NCBI RefSeq assembly: GCF_038618305.1
Contig: NZ_CP152017.1
Span: forward strand, 3,137,001-3,201,000
DNA from: Sporosarcina sp. FSL K6-2383
Lineage (GTDB): Bacteria; Bacillota; Bacilli; Bacillales_A; Planococcaceae
Direction: 5' to 3'
Length of the DNA: 64,000 bases
How positions within the stretch are numbered: the first letter of the stretch is position 1; every line of letters begins with the position of its first letter. Below the pieces are notes generated by a model. The model saw nothing but the letters and a program-made list of their open reading frames with translations, did no database searches and had not been told where the DNA came from. Of this stretch, positions 46,312-55,578 are shown piece by piece. The translations under genes and the position numbers were made by a program.

Positions 46312-47338
46312 TACTAATCACCTCTGTCTGCACATCTTTTTCATGAAGATAACGAATGGCTTCTTTAATGGTCCCCTCATCTCCCACAAGCTGAAGGATT
46401 AACGAACCGTATGCCCCGCCATGCGTATGTGAAATATTCCCCTGAACGATGTTCACATCTACATCAAATTTACGTATCAGGCCTGCCAAAACGGGCTGTT
46501 CTGTCCGTTCCCCTACAAATACAAGCTTGATAAGCGTACCAGAAGATACCTCTTCTTTAATATGCGCCAATGCCTGCTTCACTTCTACCGGCTCCGTTAT
46601 TTGAGAAACAAATCGTTTCGTAATCGGCGCTTGCGGTGATTGGAATACTTCTAGGACATCTCCCAACTCGACAACTTCGCCCGCTTCCATGACTGCAACC
46701 CGATGGCAAATTTTACGAATGACGTGCATTTCATGTGTGATCAACACAATCGTCAAGCCTAATCGTTCGTTAATACCCGTTAGAAGATCGAGAATTGAAT
46801 CTGTTGTCTCTGGATCAAGGGCTGAAGTTGCTTCATCACATAACAGAACTTCTGGGTCATTTGCCAGCGCGCGGGCGATTCCCACACGCTGCTTTTGACC
46901 GCCTGATAATTCGGATGGATAGGCATTTTCACGACCAGCCAAACCTACAAGTTCAATCAGCTCTGTCACTTTCTTTTCACGGTCTACTTTTCGTACTCCT
47001 GCGATTTCCAGCGGAAAAGCGATATTTTCTTTAACAGTTCTAGACCATAGTAAGTTGAAATGTTGGAAAATCATACTTACTTTTTGTCGTGCTTCCCTTA
47101 GTTCTTTTCCCTTGATAGCTGAAATTTCTAACTTCCCAATCTGCACAGTGCCAGATGTAGGCATTTCAAGACCATTCAGCAAGCGAATTAGCGTACTTTT
47201 TCCTGCCCCACTATAACCAATGACTCCGAAAATCTCGCCATCAGCAATTTCAAGCGATACATCTTTGACAGCTGTAATACTAGCTGATCCATCACCGTAT
47301 CGTTTATTTATATTTGATAAATGAATCATTTCTTTCAC
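46304..47338 (-). CDS. metN: Methionine ABC ATPase MetN
   Basis: The 344-residue ATPase has Walker A GYSGAGKST, signature LSGGQKQRVGIARAL and Walker B VLLCDEATSALDPE, plus a C-terminal NIL ligand-binding domain (residues about 265-340). It is first after the SAM riboswitch, so the operon is methionine-responsive. Confidence 0.96.
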   Translation of the reverse strand: MKEMIHLSNINKRYGDGSASITAVKDVSLEIADGEIFGVIGYSGAGKSTLIRLLNGLEMPTSGTVQIGKLEISAIKGKELREARQKVSMIFQHFNLLWSRTVKENIAFPLEIAGVRKVDREKKVTELIELVGLAGRENAYPSELSGGQKQRVGIARALANDPEVLLCDEATSALDPETTDSILDLLTGINERLGLTIVLITHEMHVIRKICHRVAVMEAGEVVELGDVLEVFQSPQAPITKRFVSQITEPVEVKQALAHIKEEVSSGTLIKLVFVGERTEQPVLAGLIRKFDVDVNIVQGNISHTHGGAYGSLILQLVGDEGTIKEAIRYLHEKDVQTEVISND

Positions 47339-47386
47339 CTCTGGATCATTTTCTTTACACTATGTTGATAATATAAAGCCGAAAAT

Positions 47387-47560
47387 ATAAAAAAGCCTTC
47401 CTGCAGACGGGCAGAAAGGCTTGACGTTATCATAAATAAACGTTCGTCCAATCTCTCATCTCCCAAAGCAAATGCTTTGTGTGATTTGGCACCATTTCAC
47501 TTTCGTGACGGTTGCCGGGCTTCAAAGGGCACTATCCCTCCACCTCTCTTAATAAGAGCG
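47387..47560 (-). promoter_or_regulatory. SAM riboswitch (S-box) of metNPQ
   Basis: On the minus strand the conserved core TTAAGAGAGGTGGAGGGA, TGAAGCCCGGCAACC and the kink-turn/junction region GGTGCCAAATC are all present (about 47450-47560). A terminator AAGCCTTTCTGC/GCAGGAAGGCTT with a T run follows at 47387-47422. High SAM should terminate transcription. Confidence 0.95.
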
Positions 47561-47612
47561 ACCTATTCAATTAAATGTTAAAACGAAGTATAGCATAGCT
47601 TCTCAAACTATG

Positions 47613-47912
47613 TCAACTTATTTTTTCAAGTAGATAAGGAACTGACTGAAATGCATAGATTTTATGCTGCACAACGCCATCCTTTTGAATGAGTAAGCAA
47701 GGAACACTTTCGATTTCATAATCCATCGCCAAGTCTTGTACGTAATTCAAATCCGCTTTCCCAATTGGTAAGTCTGGCTTCATTACTGACACAACTTCCA
47801 TCATTTTCGATGCGACAGCACAGGTCCCACACATCGGTGTATAGAGATAATATACCGCAACGTCTGACTCTTTCACAGTTGCTTCCCATTGTTCACGTGT
47901 CCATGTTTCCAT
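47613..47912 (-). CDS. yusE: YusE-like thioredoxin-fold protein
   Basis: The 99-residue protein has a thioredoxin fold with active site MCGTC (CxxC, residues about 27-31) and the cis-proline segment IESVPCLLI. It may reduce disulphides or handle thiol stress; its partner is unknown. It is directly followed upstream by repeat R2. Confidence 0.85.
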   Translation of the reverse strand: METWTREQWEATVKESDVAVYYLYTPMCGTCAVASKMMEVVSVMKPDLPIGKADLNYVQDLAMDYEIESVPCLLIQKDGVVQHKIYAFQSVPYLLEKIS

Positions 47913-47935
47913 TGTTTATAAACCATCCTTTTATA

Positions 47936-48125
47936 ATCAATTACGCCTCGGCGTAATTGCGTCCAAATTTTGAATTGTGCCCACAGGACGTGGGTATGCA
48001 GTCGTTGCGACAGGACGTCGCGAACTTAGACTGCCTGCAATTAACTCCCTTCAAAATTTGTGACATCCACCGGAGGCTTGACTTGATTCGGCAGGGAATT
48101 TGGGCTTCCTGCCGAATCAAGTCAA
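47936..48125 (+). repeat. Dispersed structured repeat, copy R2
   Basis: It starts with a perfect 9-bp hairpin AATTACGCC-TC-GGCGTAATT (47939-47958), then GCGTC. The outer stem is CAAATTTTGAA (47964-47974) with TTCAAAATTTG (48050-48060). Inside are hairpins CCCAC-AGGAC-GTGGG and GCGAC-AGGAC-GTCGC, the latter enclosed by GCAGTC/GACTGC. After TGACATCCACCGGAGGC comes a perfect 18-bp inverted repeat (48078-48095 with 48108-48125). It lies between yusE and yusF. Confidence 0.85.
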
Positions 48126-48458
48126 AAATTCGGGGTGTATGTTAAAATTTGCATCCAGTAATATTGTTGCAAGCACTTTGTATGGAGTCGTTTCCACTTC
48201 CTTATAAACTTTTTCTGTATATAAATGAATCGCGTTAGGGAATCCCCTTTTGACTAATGTTCGAATCTGCTCACCTGATTCATCCGCATCGACAAAGACA
48301 TACAGCTCATGTTGTTCATAAGGTTCCAGTAATTCTTCCAGCCGATAGGAGCTAACTGTCCCGTTCGTACAAATGATATCAACGGACTCAGCCAGAATTC
48401 GTGCAAGACGTTTTCTATCTTGGCCCCCTTCAACAACAATCACTCTGTCATATAGCAC
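48117..48458 (-). CDS. yusF: YusF toprim-domain protein
   Basis: I chose the GTG at 48458 (LYDRVIVVEGGQDRKRL) because GGGAGGA precedes it. The 113-residue toprim protein has the Glu motif VVEGG and the D-x-D motif VFVDADESGEQI, as in small primase/nuclease-like proteins. Its last codons lie in the distal arm of repeat R2, so its C-terminus may have been reshaped by the repeat. Confidence 0.85.
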   Translation of the reverse strand: MLYDRVIVVEGGQDRKRLARILAESVDIICTNGTVSSYRLEELLEPYEQHELYVFVDADESGEQIRTLVKRGFPNAIHLYTEKVYKEVETTPYKVLATILLDANFNIHPEFLT

Positions 48459-48492
48459 AAAGGATCCTCCCACGCTTCATTTTTTATGGTTC

Positions 48493-48521
48493 AAAAAAAC
48501 GCCGTGATAAGACCGGCGTTT
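48493..48521 (-). terminator. Terminator after gcvH
   Basis: An 8-bp stem (AAACGCCG/CGGCGTTT) is followed by a run of Ts on the minus strand, twelve bases after the gcvH stop. Confidence 0.85.
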
Positions 48522-48533
48522 AGTTAGATTACA

Positions 48534-48917
48534 TTATTCTCCGACTGTCATTTTTTCGTATGCTTCAGCGGACATTAATGCATCCAATTCAGATGCATCA
48601 GATGGTTCAACAACAATCATCCATGCATTTTCGTATGGAGATTCATTCACGAATTCAGGGCTATCTTCTAGACCTTCGTTTACTTCAATTACTTTACCGC
48701 TAATTGGTGCATAAAGTTCCGATACTGTCTTAACGGATTCAACGCTTCCGAAAGGCTCGTCTGCTTTGATGTCGTCACCTACAGATGGAAGTTCAACGAA
48801 AACGATATCGCCAAGTTCAGATTGTGCAAAATGTGTAATTCCAATACGGTAGTTACCGCCTTCTTCTTTTACCCATTCATGCTCTTCAGAATAACGCAGA
48901 TCTTTTGGTGTGCTCAT
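48534..48917 (-). CDS. gcvH: Glycine cleavage system H protein
   Basis: The ATG at 48917 follows GGAGGGG. The 127-residue protein has the lipoyl lysine in [12 protein letters not shown] (about residue 63) and the flanking EHEWV and GDIVFVELP segments. It shuttles the aminomethyl group in glycine cleavage and is the hub for lipoyl transfer in Bacillus-type lipoylation. The other gcv genes are not here. Confidence 0.96.
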   Translation of the reverse strand: MSTPKDLRYSEEHEWVKEEGGNYRIGITHFAQSELGDIVFVELPSVGDDIKADEPFGSVESVKTVSELYAPISGKVIEVNEGLEDSPEFVNESPYENAWMIVVEPSDASELDALMSAEAYEKMTVGE

Positions 48918-48992
48918 TCCGTAACCCCTCCAAATATATAATTTCATTCACTTCAATATTCGCATATTTAGTTCATAAAAACAAGGAAGGAA

Positions 48993-49352
48993 TCACTTTG
49001 TCCAAACGTTTTCAAATTCCTCTTCCTTGAATCCAACTGTCACTTTATCATCGCCGAAAACAAGTGGCCTTTTTATCAACATACCATCTGATGCAAGTAA
49101 ACTAATTTTCTCATCATCTGACATTTCCGGTAGTTTGTCTTTCAAATTAAGTTCTCTGTATTTCATCCCACTGACATTGAAAAACTTCTTCAATTCTAGT
49201 CCGGACGTTGTAATGATTTTACTTAGTTCCTCTGCCGAAGGGGGAGCTTCAGCAATATTGACCTCTTGAAAATTCAAATCGTTCGCTGCAAGCCAAGCCT
49301 TTGCTTTTCTACACGTGCTACATTTCGGATATCCGTAATATGTAAGTCCCAT
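48993..49352 (-). CDS. yusI: YusI, ArsC/Spx-family protein
   Basis: The ATG at 49352 (GLTYYGYPKCSTCRKAKAWL) follows GGAGGTG. The 119-residue thioredoxin-like protein keeps a CxxC (CSTC, about residues 10-13) and the ArsC/Spx core KFFNVSGMKYRELNLKDKLPEMSDDEKI, then LIKRPLVF. It may be a reductase rather than an RNA-polymerase-binding Spx; this is unproved. Confidence 0.88.
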   Translation of the reverse strand: MGLTYYGYPKCSTCRKAKAWLAANDLNFQEVNIAEAPPSAEELSKIITTSGLELKKFFNVSGMKYRELNLKDKLPEMSDDEKISLLASDGMLIKRPLVFGDDKVTVGFKEEEFENVWTK

Positions 49353-49387
49353 ATCCAACACCTCCATTATCGCAATTATAACAGAAA

Positions 49388-49419
49388 ATCATCCAGACAC
49401 CTATTGGCACCTGGATGAT
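49388..49419 (-). terminator. fad operon terminator
   Basis: An imperfect 14-bp stem (ATCATCCAGGTGCC with GGTGTCTGGATGAT) and a four-base loop are followed by TTTTCTG on the minus strand. Confidence 0.75.
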
Positions 49420-49429
49420 TTGTATACGA

Positions 49430-51217
49430 TTAAACGATGTACTTTTCAGCTTCAATCAATTTCACCGAAGCCTCACGTTTTTTCGCGATGATGTTATATG
49501 GATTTGAGCGTGTCAATTTGCGTAGTGCAGAAACCATCATGCGCTGGTTGTCGCCATCGACTGCTGCAAATAGTGTTTCTTTTGCATCTCTTTCAATATC
49601 TTCAAATGCTTCTTGACAGAAGATTTGTGTGTAAAGAATCTTCTGTTGCTCTTTTTCTTCACCGTTACGTGCTACTGCTTTTTCTGCACGTAGCAATGCT
49701 GATTCCATAGCAAAGATATTGTTGGCAATATCCGCGATGTTCACAAGTACTTCCTGCTCAGCTTCTAATTTCGTACCGAAACGTTGTGCAGCAAGACCTG
49801 CTACCAACAGACCAATTTTCTTCGCATTTTTCACAAGTACTTTCTCTTGTGCCAATGCTTCGTCACCAACTTCTTCTGGCATCATCATGAGCAACTCTTC
49901 TTGCAATGCTTGCGCTTGTTGCAGAAGTGGCAATTCGCCTTTCATTGCTTTTTTCAGGAATGTGCCTGGTACGATCAGACGGTTGATTTCATTTGTCCCT
50001 TCAAAAATACGGTTAATACGGGAATCACGGTAAATGCGTTCCACTTCGTATTCCTGCATGAAGCCGTATCCACCATGGAGCTGAACGGCTTCATCAGCAA
50101 TATAATCTAGGACCTCTGAACCGACAACCTTATTAATTGAACACTCGATAGCATATTCGGCAATTGCTGCTGCAATTGCTTTACCATCTTTTTGTTCTTC
50201 AGCACTCAACTGGCTTTGACGTTCCTCGAAGTAGCCAACTGTACGATAGATTAGGCTTTCTGTTGCATATAATTTAGCAGCCATTGTCGCTAGTTTTTGT
50301 TTCGTTAAGTTGAATGAAGAAATAGGTGTTTTAAACTGTTGACGTTGGTTCGCATAAGAGATTGCTAATTCAAGTGCACGTTTTGAGCCACCAATTGTAC
50401 CTACTCCCAATTTGTAACGACCAATGTTCAAAATGTTAAAGGCAATAATATGACCTCGGCCAATTTCACCTAGTAAGTTCTCAACTGGAACTTGTGCATC
50501 TTGAAGAATTAGCGTGCGTGTTGAGGATGATTTAATACCCATCTTTTTCTCTTCTGCGCCTACTGATACGCCTGCGAATTCTTTTTCTACAATAAACGCA
50601 GTAAATTTGTCGCCATCAATTTTTGCATAGACAACAAATACATCCGCAAATCCAGCATTCGTAATCCATTGTTTTTCACCATTTAGGACATAATGTGTAC
50701 CTGCATCATTCAGCTTGGCAGTTGTTTTCGCGCCAAGTGCATCCGAACCAGAACCTGGCTCAGTCAATGCATAAGCAGAGATTTTGTCGCCTGTTACAGA
50801 GTTCGGCAAGTACTTTTTCTTTTGATCTTCATTACCAAACAGAACGATTGGCAACGTTCCGATACCCACATGTGCACCATGTGTAATCGAGAAGCCACCT
50901 GCAACTGACATTTTTTCAGCAATCAAAGCAGATGAGATTTTATCAAGACCTAGACCGTCATATTCTTCTGGTACGTCTGCACCTAGAAGACCAAGATCTC
51001 CAGCAGATTTAAGCAGTCTGACCGAGTGCTCAAACTCATGGTTTTCTAGATTTTCTACAACAGGAAGCACTTCGTTTTTCACATAGTCTTCTGTTGTTTT
51101 GGCAATCATTTTCTGTTCATCTGAAAAATCCTCCGGTGTAAATACGCGATTTGCGTCAATATCCTCTGTTAGGAAAGCTCCACCTTTGATCAATTCGTTT
51201 GTTTGTACTTCAGTCAT
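49430..51217 (-). CDS. fadE: Acyl-CoA dehydrogenase FadE
   Basis: The 595-residue flavoenzyme has the acyl-CoA dehydrogenase signature ALTEPGSGSDALG and the second signature QLHGGYGFMQEYEVERIYRDSRINRIFEGTNEINR with its catalytic Glu. An extra C-terminal helical domain is typical of the YusJ type. It performs the first step of beta-oxidation and is the last gene of the operon. Confidence 0.96.
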   Translation of the reverse strand: MTEVQTNELIKGGAFLTEDIDANRVFTPEDFSDEQKMIAKTTEDYVKNEVLPVVENLENHEFEHSVRLLKSAGDLGLLGADVPEEYDGLGLDKISSALIAEKMSVAGGFSITHGAHVGIGTLPIVLFGNEDQKKKYLPNSVTGDKISAYALTEPGSGSDALGAKTTAKLNDAGTHYVLNGEKQWITNAGFADVFVVYAKIDGDKFTAFIVEKEFAGVSVGAEEKKMGIKSSSTRTLILQDAQVPVENLLGEIGRGHIIAFNILNIGRYKLGVGTIGGSKRALELAISYANQRQQFKTPISSFNLTKQKLATMAAKLYATESLIYRTVGYFEERQSQLSAEEQKDGKAIAAAIAEYAIECSINKVVGSEVLDYIADEAVQLHGGYGFMQEYEVERIYRDSRINRIFEGTNEINRLIVPGTFLKKAMKGELPLLQQAQALQEELLMMMPEEVGDEALAQEKVLVKNAKKIGLLVAGLAAQRFGTKLEAEQEVLVNIADIANNIFAMESALLRAEKAVARNGEEKEQQKILYTQIFCQEAFEDIERDAKETLFAAVDGDNQRMMVSALRKLTRSNPYNIIAKKREASVKLIEAEKYIV

Positions 51218-51266
51218 TATAGTTTCCTCCTTTTAATTGTGCCTGCAGGTTGCTCTCCGCTTTTCT

Positions 51267-52442
51267 TTATAGAAGTTCGAATACACCCGCCGCGCCCATT
51301 CCTCCGCCGATACACATTGTAACGACGCCGAATTGCTTGCCTTGACGTTTTAGTTCGCTCATCATACGAATCGTTAAAATCGTACCTGTTGCACCAAGCG
51401 GATGCCCAAGAGCAATCGCTCCGCCGTTAAAGTTCACTTTATCCATATTAAGTCCTAAATGACGGATAACTTGCAGAGATTGTGAAGCGAATGCTTCGTT
51501 TAATTCCCAAACATCGATATCGTCAATTGTCAGACCTGCAAGTTTCAATGCTTTTGGAATGGCTACAATCGGACCAATCCCCATTACTTCAGGTGGTACG
51601 CCACCTACTGCGAATGAACGGAATTTCGCGATTGGCTTCAAGCCTTGTGCTTCTGCGACTTCACGGTCCATTACTAAAACCGTTCCTGCACCATCCGAGG
51701 TTTGTGATGCGTTTCCTGCAGTAACAGTACCTGTCGCTGAAAATGCTGGACGTAGTTTCGCCAGTCCTTCTACGCTTGTGCCGTGACGAACGCCTTCATC
51801 CATTTCAAACGTGAAGTTTTTCTCGCTATATTTACCATTATCATCTACAGAACGTTTGACGACATCGACTGGTACGACCTCATCGTTGAATTTCCCGGCT
51901 GCAATCGCTGCACCTGCCTTTTTATGGGAAAGTACCGCAAATTCATCCTGCTCTTGACGCGTAATACCGTATTTTACGGCAACCTGCTCTGCCGTGTGCC
52001 CCATTCCCATATAATATTGCGGAGCTGTTTCCGCCAGGTGAGCATTCGGTCGAATCGTATTGCCCATCATCGGCACCATACTCATCGATTCAACGCCACC
52101 TGCAAGAATCGCCTGCGAATGCCCCAGCATAATACGCTCCGCTGCATAGGCAATCGATTGAAGACCTGATGAACAAAATCGGTTGACTGTAATGGCAGGC
52201 GTTGTATCTGGAAGACCTGCTAGCGCACCGATATTACGAGCAACGTTCATCCCTTGCTCTGCTTCTGGCATTGCACATCCTATAATTAAATCGTCAATCG
52301 GGCCATCATAACCGCCCGCACGTTTCAATGTTTCTTTAATCGTCAGCGCCCCTAAGTCGTCTGGACGTACTGTTACAAGTGAGCCTCTGCCCGCTTTCCC
52401 CACCGGCGTCCGTGCACCGGCTACTATCACTGCTTTACGCAT
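51267..52442 (-). CDS. fadA: Acetyl-CoA acyltransferase FadA
   Basis: I chose the ATG at 52442 (RKAVIVAGARTPVGKAG) because GAGGAGG precedes it. The 391-residue thiolase has the acyl-binding Cys in NRFCSSGLQ (about residue 90), the GHPLGATGT histidine and the C-terminal CIGGGMGAA cysteine. It completes the beta-oxidation cycle. Confidence 0.97.
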   Translation of the reverse strand: MRKAVIVAGARTPVGKAGRGSLVTVRPDDLGALTIKETLKRAGGYDGPIDDLIIGCAMPEAEQGMNVARNIGALAGLPDTTPAITVNRFCSSGLQSIAYAAERIMLGHSQAILAGGVESMSMVPMMGNTIRPNAHLAETAPQYYMGMGHTAEQVAVKYGITRQEQDEFAVLSHKKAGAAIAAGKFNDEVVPVDVVKRSVDDNGKYSEKNFTFEMDEGVRHGTSVEGLAKLRPAFSATGTVTAGNASQTSDGAGTVLVMDREVAEAQGLKPIAKFRSFAVGGVPPEVMGIGPIVAIPKALKLAGLTIDDIDVWELNEAFASQSLQVIRHLGLNMDKVNFNGGAIALGHPLGATGTILTIRMMSELKRQGKQFGVVTMCIGGGMGAAGVFELL

Positions 52443-52552
52443 CAAAATTTCCTCCTCTACTTCGACCATTCAAAAAGGCACGGTGCAATCATTTCCAGCG
52501 TCCTAACTGCCGAACAACGCACCGTAGCTTTTCAAATGTCTATTTATACTTA

Positions 52553-54937
52553 TCAGTTGCGCAACGGTTTTCCTTTGACGAGCATATGCTGCATACGTTG
52601 TTGTGATTTCGGTTCTGCCACAAGGCTAAGGAACGCTTCACGTTCAAGATCCAACATATACTGTTCATCCACAAGTGTTCCATATGGCACTTTTCCACCT
52701 GCTAATACAAACGCCAGCTTCTTCGCGATTTTCAGATCATGTTCGCTAATAAACCCTGACAAGAACATGCCCTCTGCTCCAAGAAGCATTGTTGCATAAC
52801 CAGAATCACCTGTTACTGGAATCTTGTCGTGCTTCGGTGCTTTATAGCCGTTTTCATATAAAGCAAGTGCCGCCTGTTTCGCATCGTAAATTAAGTGATC
52901 CGCATTGACACTGACGCCGTCTGCAAAATCAAGGAAGTTGTTGCCGCGTGCTTCTTCACCAGAAGTCGACACCTTCGCCATTGCAATTGATTCAAATACT
53001 TTATTCGCAATGAATTGGTAGTCTGTATGCACACCATTCGGCAAGCCTTTTAGATGTTTCGTATACAGATTGACGTTACCGCCACCACCAGGAATTAAGC
53101 CAACTCCTGCTTCAACGAGCCCCATATATGTTTCCATCGACGCTTGAATATGGGCTGCTGGTAGGCAAACTTCTGCTCCACCGCCAAGTGTCATACCAAA
53201 TGGTGCTGCTACCACTGGTTTCGTAGAATACTTGATTTTCATCATAGCGTTTTGGAACGACCGGATAATGAAATCCAATTCGAAAATATTATCATCCTGT
53301 GCTTCCATTAAAATCATGCCAAGGTTCGCACCTACACAGAAGTTTTTCCCTTGGTTTCCAATGACGAGCCCCTTGTAGTTTTTCTCAACCTCATCCACTG
53401 CATAATTGATCATCTGAATGATATCCGGCCCAATTGAATTCGATTGTGAGTGGAACTCAAGAAGCGCAATTCCATCTCCGAGGTCTATCAAGCTAGCACC
53501 AGAATTCTTTTTGATAACACCGTGTTTTTGCTTATATCGTTTCAAGTCAATTGCTTTTTCATTCACAGGGACAAGCTTGTAATCTTCCCCATCGAAGAAG
53601 TACAAATCTCCATCTTGTTCTTTATAGAAAGTTTCATAGCCCTTGTCGAGTAAACTTTGAACGAAAGCAGGTACTGCCGCTTCCTCTTCCTTCATCTTAT
53701 CCATCGATTTTGCTACGCCGATTGCGTCCCAAATTTCAAACGGTCCTTGTTGCCAGCCGAAGCCCCATTTCATGGCATTATCAATCGCAACGATATCGTC
53801 CGCGATTTCACCATTTAGCTCTGCTGAGTACAACAGCGTTGGTGCAAGGATATTCCATAAAATTTCACCTATTCGATCATTGGCATAAACCAATGTCTTC
53901 ACTCTGTTCGCTAGCCCTTTTTGTTGCTTTGCCATTTCAATTGAAGGCGTTTTCAATTTCTTCGCTGGACCGTATTCAAACGTCTCTGTATCTAGTTCGA
54001 GAATGTCTTTTCCTTGTTTCGAATAGAAGCCTTGTTTTGCTTTCGCACCAATCCAGCCATTGTCGATCATCTTTTTCATAAACGGTGGCAGTTCGAACAC
54101 TTTCTGCTCTTCGCCTTCTGTTTTATCGTAGACGTTTTTCGCAACATGCATAAACGTATCAAGACCAACGACATCCAATGTGCGGAAAGTTGCTGATTTC
54201 GGACGGCCAATCAATGTACCCGTTACAGAATCGACTTCCCCAATCGAATAGCCACGTTTCTCCATCTCACGCAGTGTGATTAGCAGTCCGTATGTACCAA
54301 TCCGATTGGCAATGAAGTTCGGCGTATCCTTCGCAATGACGACACCTTTACCTAATCGATCTTCCCCAAAGCTTGTCATGAATTCGACTACTTCTGGAGC
54401 TGTCGTACTTGCTGGAATGATTTCCAACAGTTTCAAATAGCGTGGTGGGTTGAAGAAGTGTGTGCCCAGGAAATGTTTTTGGAAATCTTCCGAACGACCT
54501 TCTGCCATCGCTTCGATGCTAATGCCTGATGTATTCGAACTAATGATTGTTCCAGGTTTGCGAACAGCATCAATTTTTTCATATAACCCTTTTTTCACAT
54601 CTAGTCTTTCAACGATAACTTCAATGATCCAGTCAACGTCTTTTAATTTTTCTAAGTCATCTTCAAAATTGCCTGCTTCAATGAGAGACAGATTACTTTT
54701 CGTTGTCAATGGTGCCGGTTTTTGTTTAAGTAGATTTTGCACAGCACCCGCCGCAATCTTGTTGCGTACTTGAGGATGTTCTAATGTAAGTCCTTGTGCT
54801 TCTTCCTGTTCCGTTAACTTGCCAGGAACGATATCCAAAAGTAAAACCGGAATTCCGATATTCGCGAGATGAGCTGCAATACCTGATCCCATAACACCCG
54901 AACCTAAAACTGCTGCTTTTTTAATTTGATAAGCCAC
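52553..54937 (-). CDS. fadN: 3-hydroxyacyl-CoA dehydrogenase/enoyl-CoA hydratase FadN
   Basis: I chose the GTG at 54937 (AYQIKKAAVLGSGVMGSG) because GGGAGG lies eight bases upstream. The 794-residue protein has an N-terminal NAD-binding dehydrogenase (AAVLGSGVMGSGIAA, then HFFNPPRYLKLLEII) and a C-terminal crotonase domain (GIALLEFHSQSNSIG, FGMTLGGGAEVCLPAAH). It is first in fadN-A-E. Confidence 0.96.
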   Translation of the reverse strand: MAYQIKKAAVLGSGVMGSGIAAHLANIGIPVLLLDIVPGKLTEQEEAQGLTLEHPQVRNKIAAGAVQNLLKQKPAPLTTKSNLSLIEAGNFEDDLEKLKDVDWIIEVIVERLDVKKGLYEKIDAVRKPGTIISSNTSGISIEAMAEGRSEDFQKHFLGTHFFNPPRYLKLLEIIPASTTAPEVVEFMTSFGEDRLGKGVVIAKDTPNFIANRIGTYGLLITLREMEKRGYSIGEVDSVTGTLIGRPKSATFRTLDVVGLDTFMHVAKNVYDKTEGEEQKVFELPPFMKKMIDNGWIGAKAKQGFYSKQGKDILELDTETFEYGPAKKLKTPSIEMAKQQKGLANRVKTLVYANDRIGEILWNILAPTLLYSAELNGEIADDIVAIDNAMKWGFGWQQGPFEIWDAIGVAKSMDKMKEEEAAVPAFVQSLLDKGYETFYKEQDGDLYFFDGEDYKLVPVNEKAIDLKRYKQKHGVIKKNSGASLIDLGDGIALLEFHSQSNSIGPDIIQMINYAVDEVEKNYKGLVIGNQGKNFCVGANLGMILMEAQDDNIFELDFIIRSFQNAMMKIKYSTKPVVAAPFGMTLGGGAEVCLPAAHIQASMETYMGLVEAGVGLIPGGGGNVNLYTKHLKGLPNGVHTDYQFIANKVFESIAMAKVSTSGEEARGNNFLDFADGVSVNADHLIYDAKQAALALYENGYKAPKHDKIPVTGDSGYATMLLGAEGMFLSGFISEHDLKIAKKLAFVLAGGKVPYGTLVDEQYMLDLEREAFLSLVAEPKSQQRMQHMLVKGKPLRN

Positions 54938-54960
54938 GTGAGAAGCCTCCCTTGTTTTCT

Positions 54961-54978
54961 TGAATGAACCACCATTCA
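54961..54978. promoter_or_regulatory. FadR-type operator upstream of fadN
   Basis: TGAATGAACCACCATTCA has perfect 6-bp half-sites TGAATG/CATTCA with a six-base centre, the geometry of the Bacillus FadR box. It lies 24 bases upstream of the fadN start. FadR represses beta-oxidation genes when long-chain acyl-CoA is absent. Confidence 0.75.
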
Positions 54979-54997
54979 TTTTATGGGCAAAAAAAAT

Positions 54998-55010
54998 AGA
55001 AAGCGTTTCT
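54998..55010. promoter_or_regulatory. Possible CcpA (cre) site upstream of fadN
   Basis: AGAAAGCGTTTCT is palindromic with the CG centre of cre sites but has an imperfect first base against the consensus. It lies 20 bases from the FadR-type operator, which would link the operon to sugar availability. Confidence 0.45.
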
Positions 55011-55158
55011 ATATCTCTCAGTGTAGAACATTATTGCCATTTTCGCAATATTTAATTTGAAAATCTTCCATTCTGCTCTATTTTCCTCTAAGAGCATTAT
55101 ACTACCCCGTATGATTGCAATCATTGTACACTTACTATATGAAGGAGGGAATAAAAAG

Positions 55159-55479
55159 ATGAAACCAATTACAACAGCTGAACAATTCAACGAAATTATT
55201 GCAAGCGATTCTAAAGCGCTTATTAAATTCCAAGCAGGATGGTGCCCTGACTGCACACGAATGGATATGTTCATCGACCCAATCGTTGAAAAATACGATA
55301 TGTATACATGGTATGATATCGATCGTGATGTGCTACCAGAAATCGCAGAAAAATATGATGTGATGGGTATTCCGAGCTTATTGATTTTCCAAGATGGAGA
55401 AAAGCAAGCCCATTTGCATAGTGCTAATGCAAAATCACCCGAACAAGTTACCGAGTTTCTAGATAGTGTAGGAAAATAA
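55159..55479 (+). CDS. ytpP: Thioredoxin-family protein (YtpP-like)
   Basis: The ATG at 55159 (KPITTAEQFNEIIASD) follows GAAGGAGGG. The 106-residue thioredoxin fold has active site WCPDC (residues about 28-32) and the cis-proline MGIPSLLIF. It is divergent from fadN and is followed by a strong terminator. The exact substrate is unknown. Confidence 0.88.
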   Translation: MKPITTAEQFNEIIASDSKALIKFQAGWCPDCTRMDMFIDPIVEKYDMYTWYDIDRDVLPEIAEKYDVMGIPSLLIFQDGEKQAHLHSANAKSPEQVTEFLDSVGK

Positions 55480-55486
55480 TTTCAAC

Positions 55487-55521
55487 ATTAAACGGATAGA
55501 TAAAAAATCTATCCGTTTAAT
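55487..55521. terminator. Bidirectional hairpin after ytpP-like gene
   Basis: A perfect 15-bp stem (ATTAAACGGATAGAT/ATCTATCCGTTTAAT) with a five-base A loop lies just after the gene stop. The T content in the arm makes it a likely terminator. Confidence 0.75.
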
Positions 55522-55578
55522 TATGGAGTTTATTTCCAAAATGATATACACTGTAGAAAATAGTAGCGAGGTGTAAAA

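Noticed and set aside
53551..54081. Plus-strand frame of 176 codons inside fadN
   Set aside because: Antisense shadow of a well-identified gene with no start signal.
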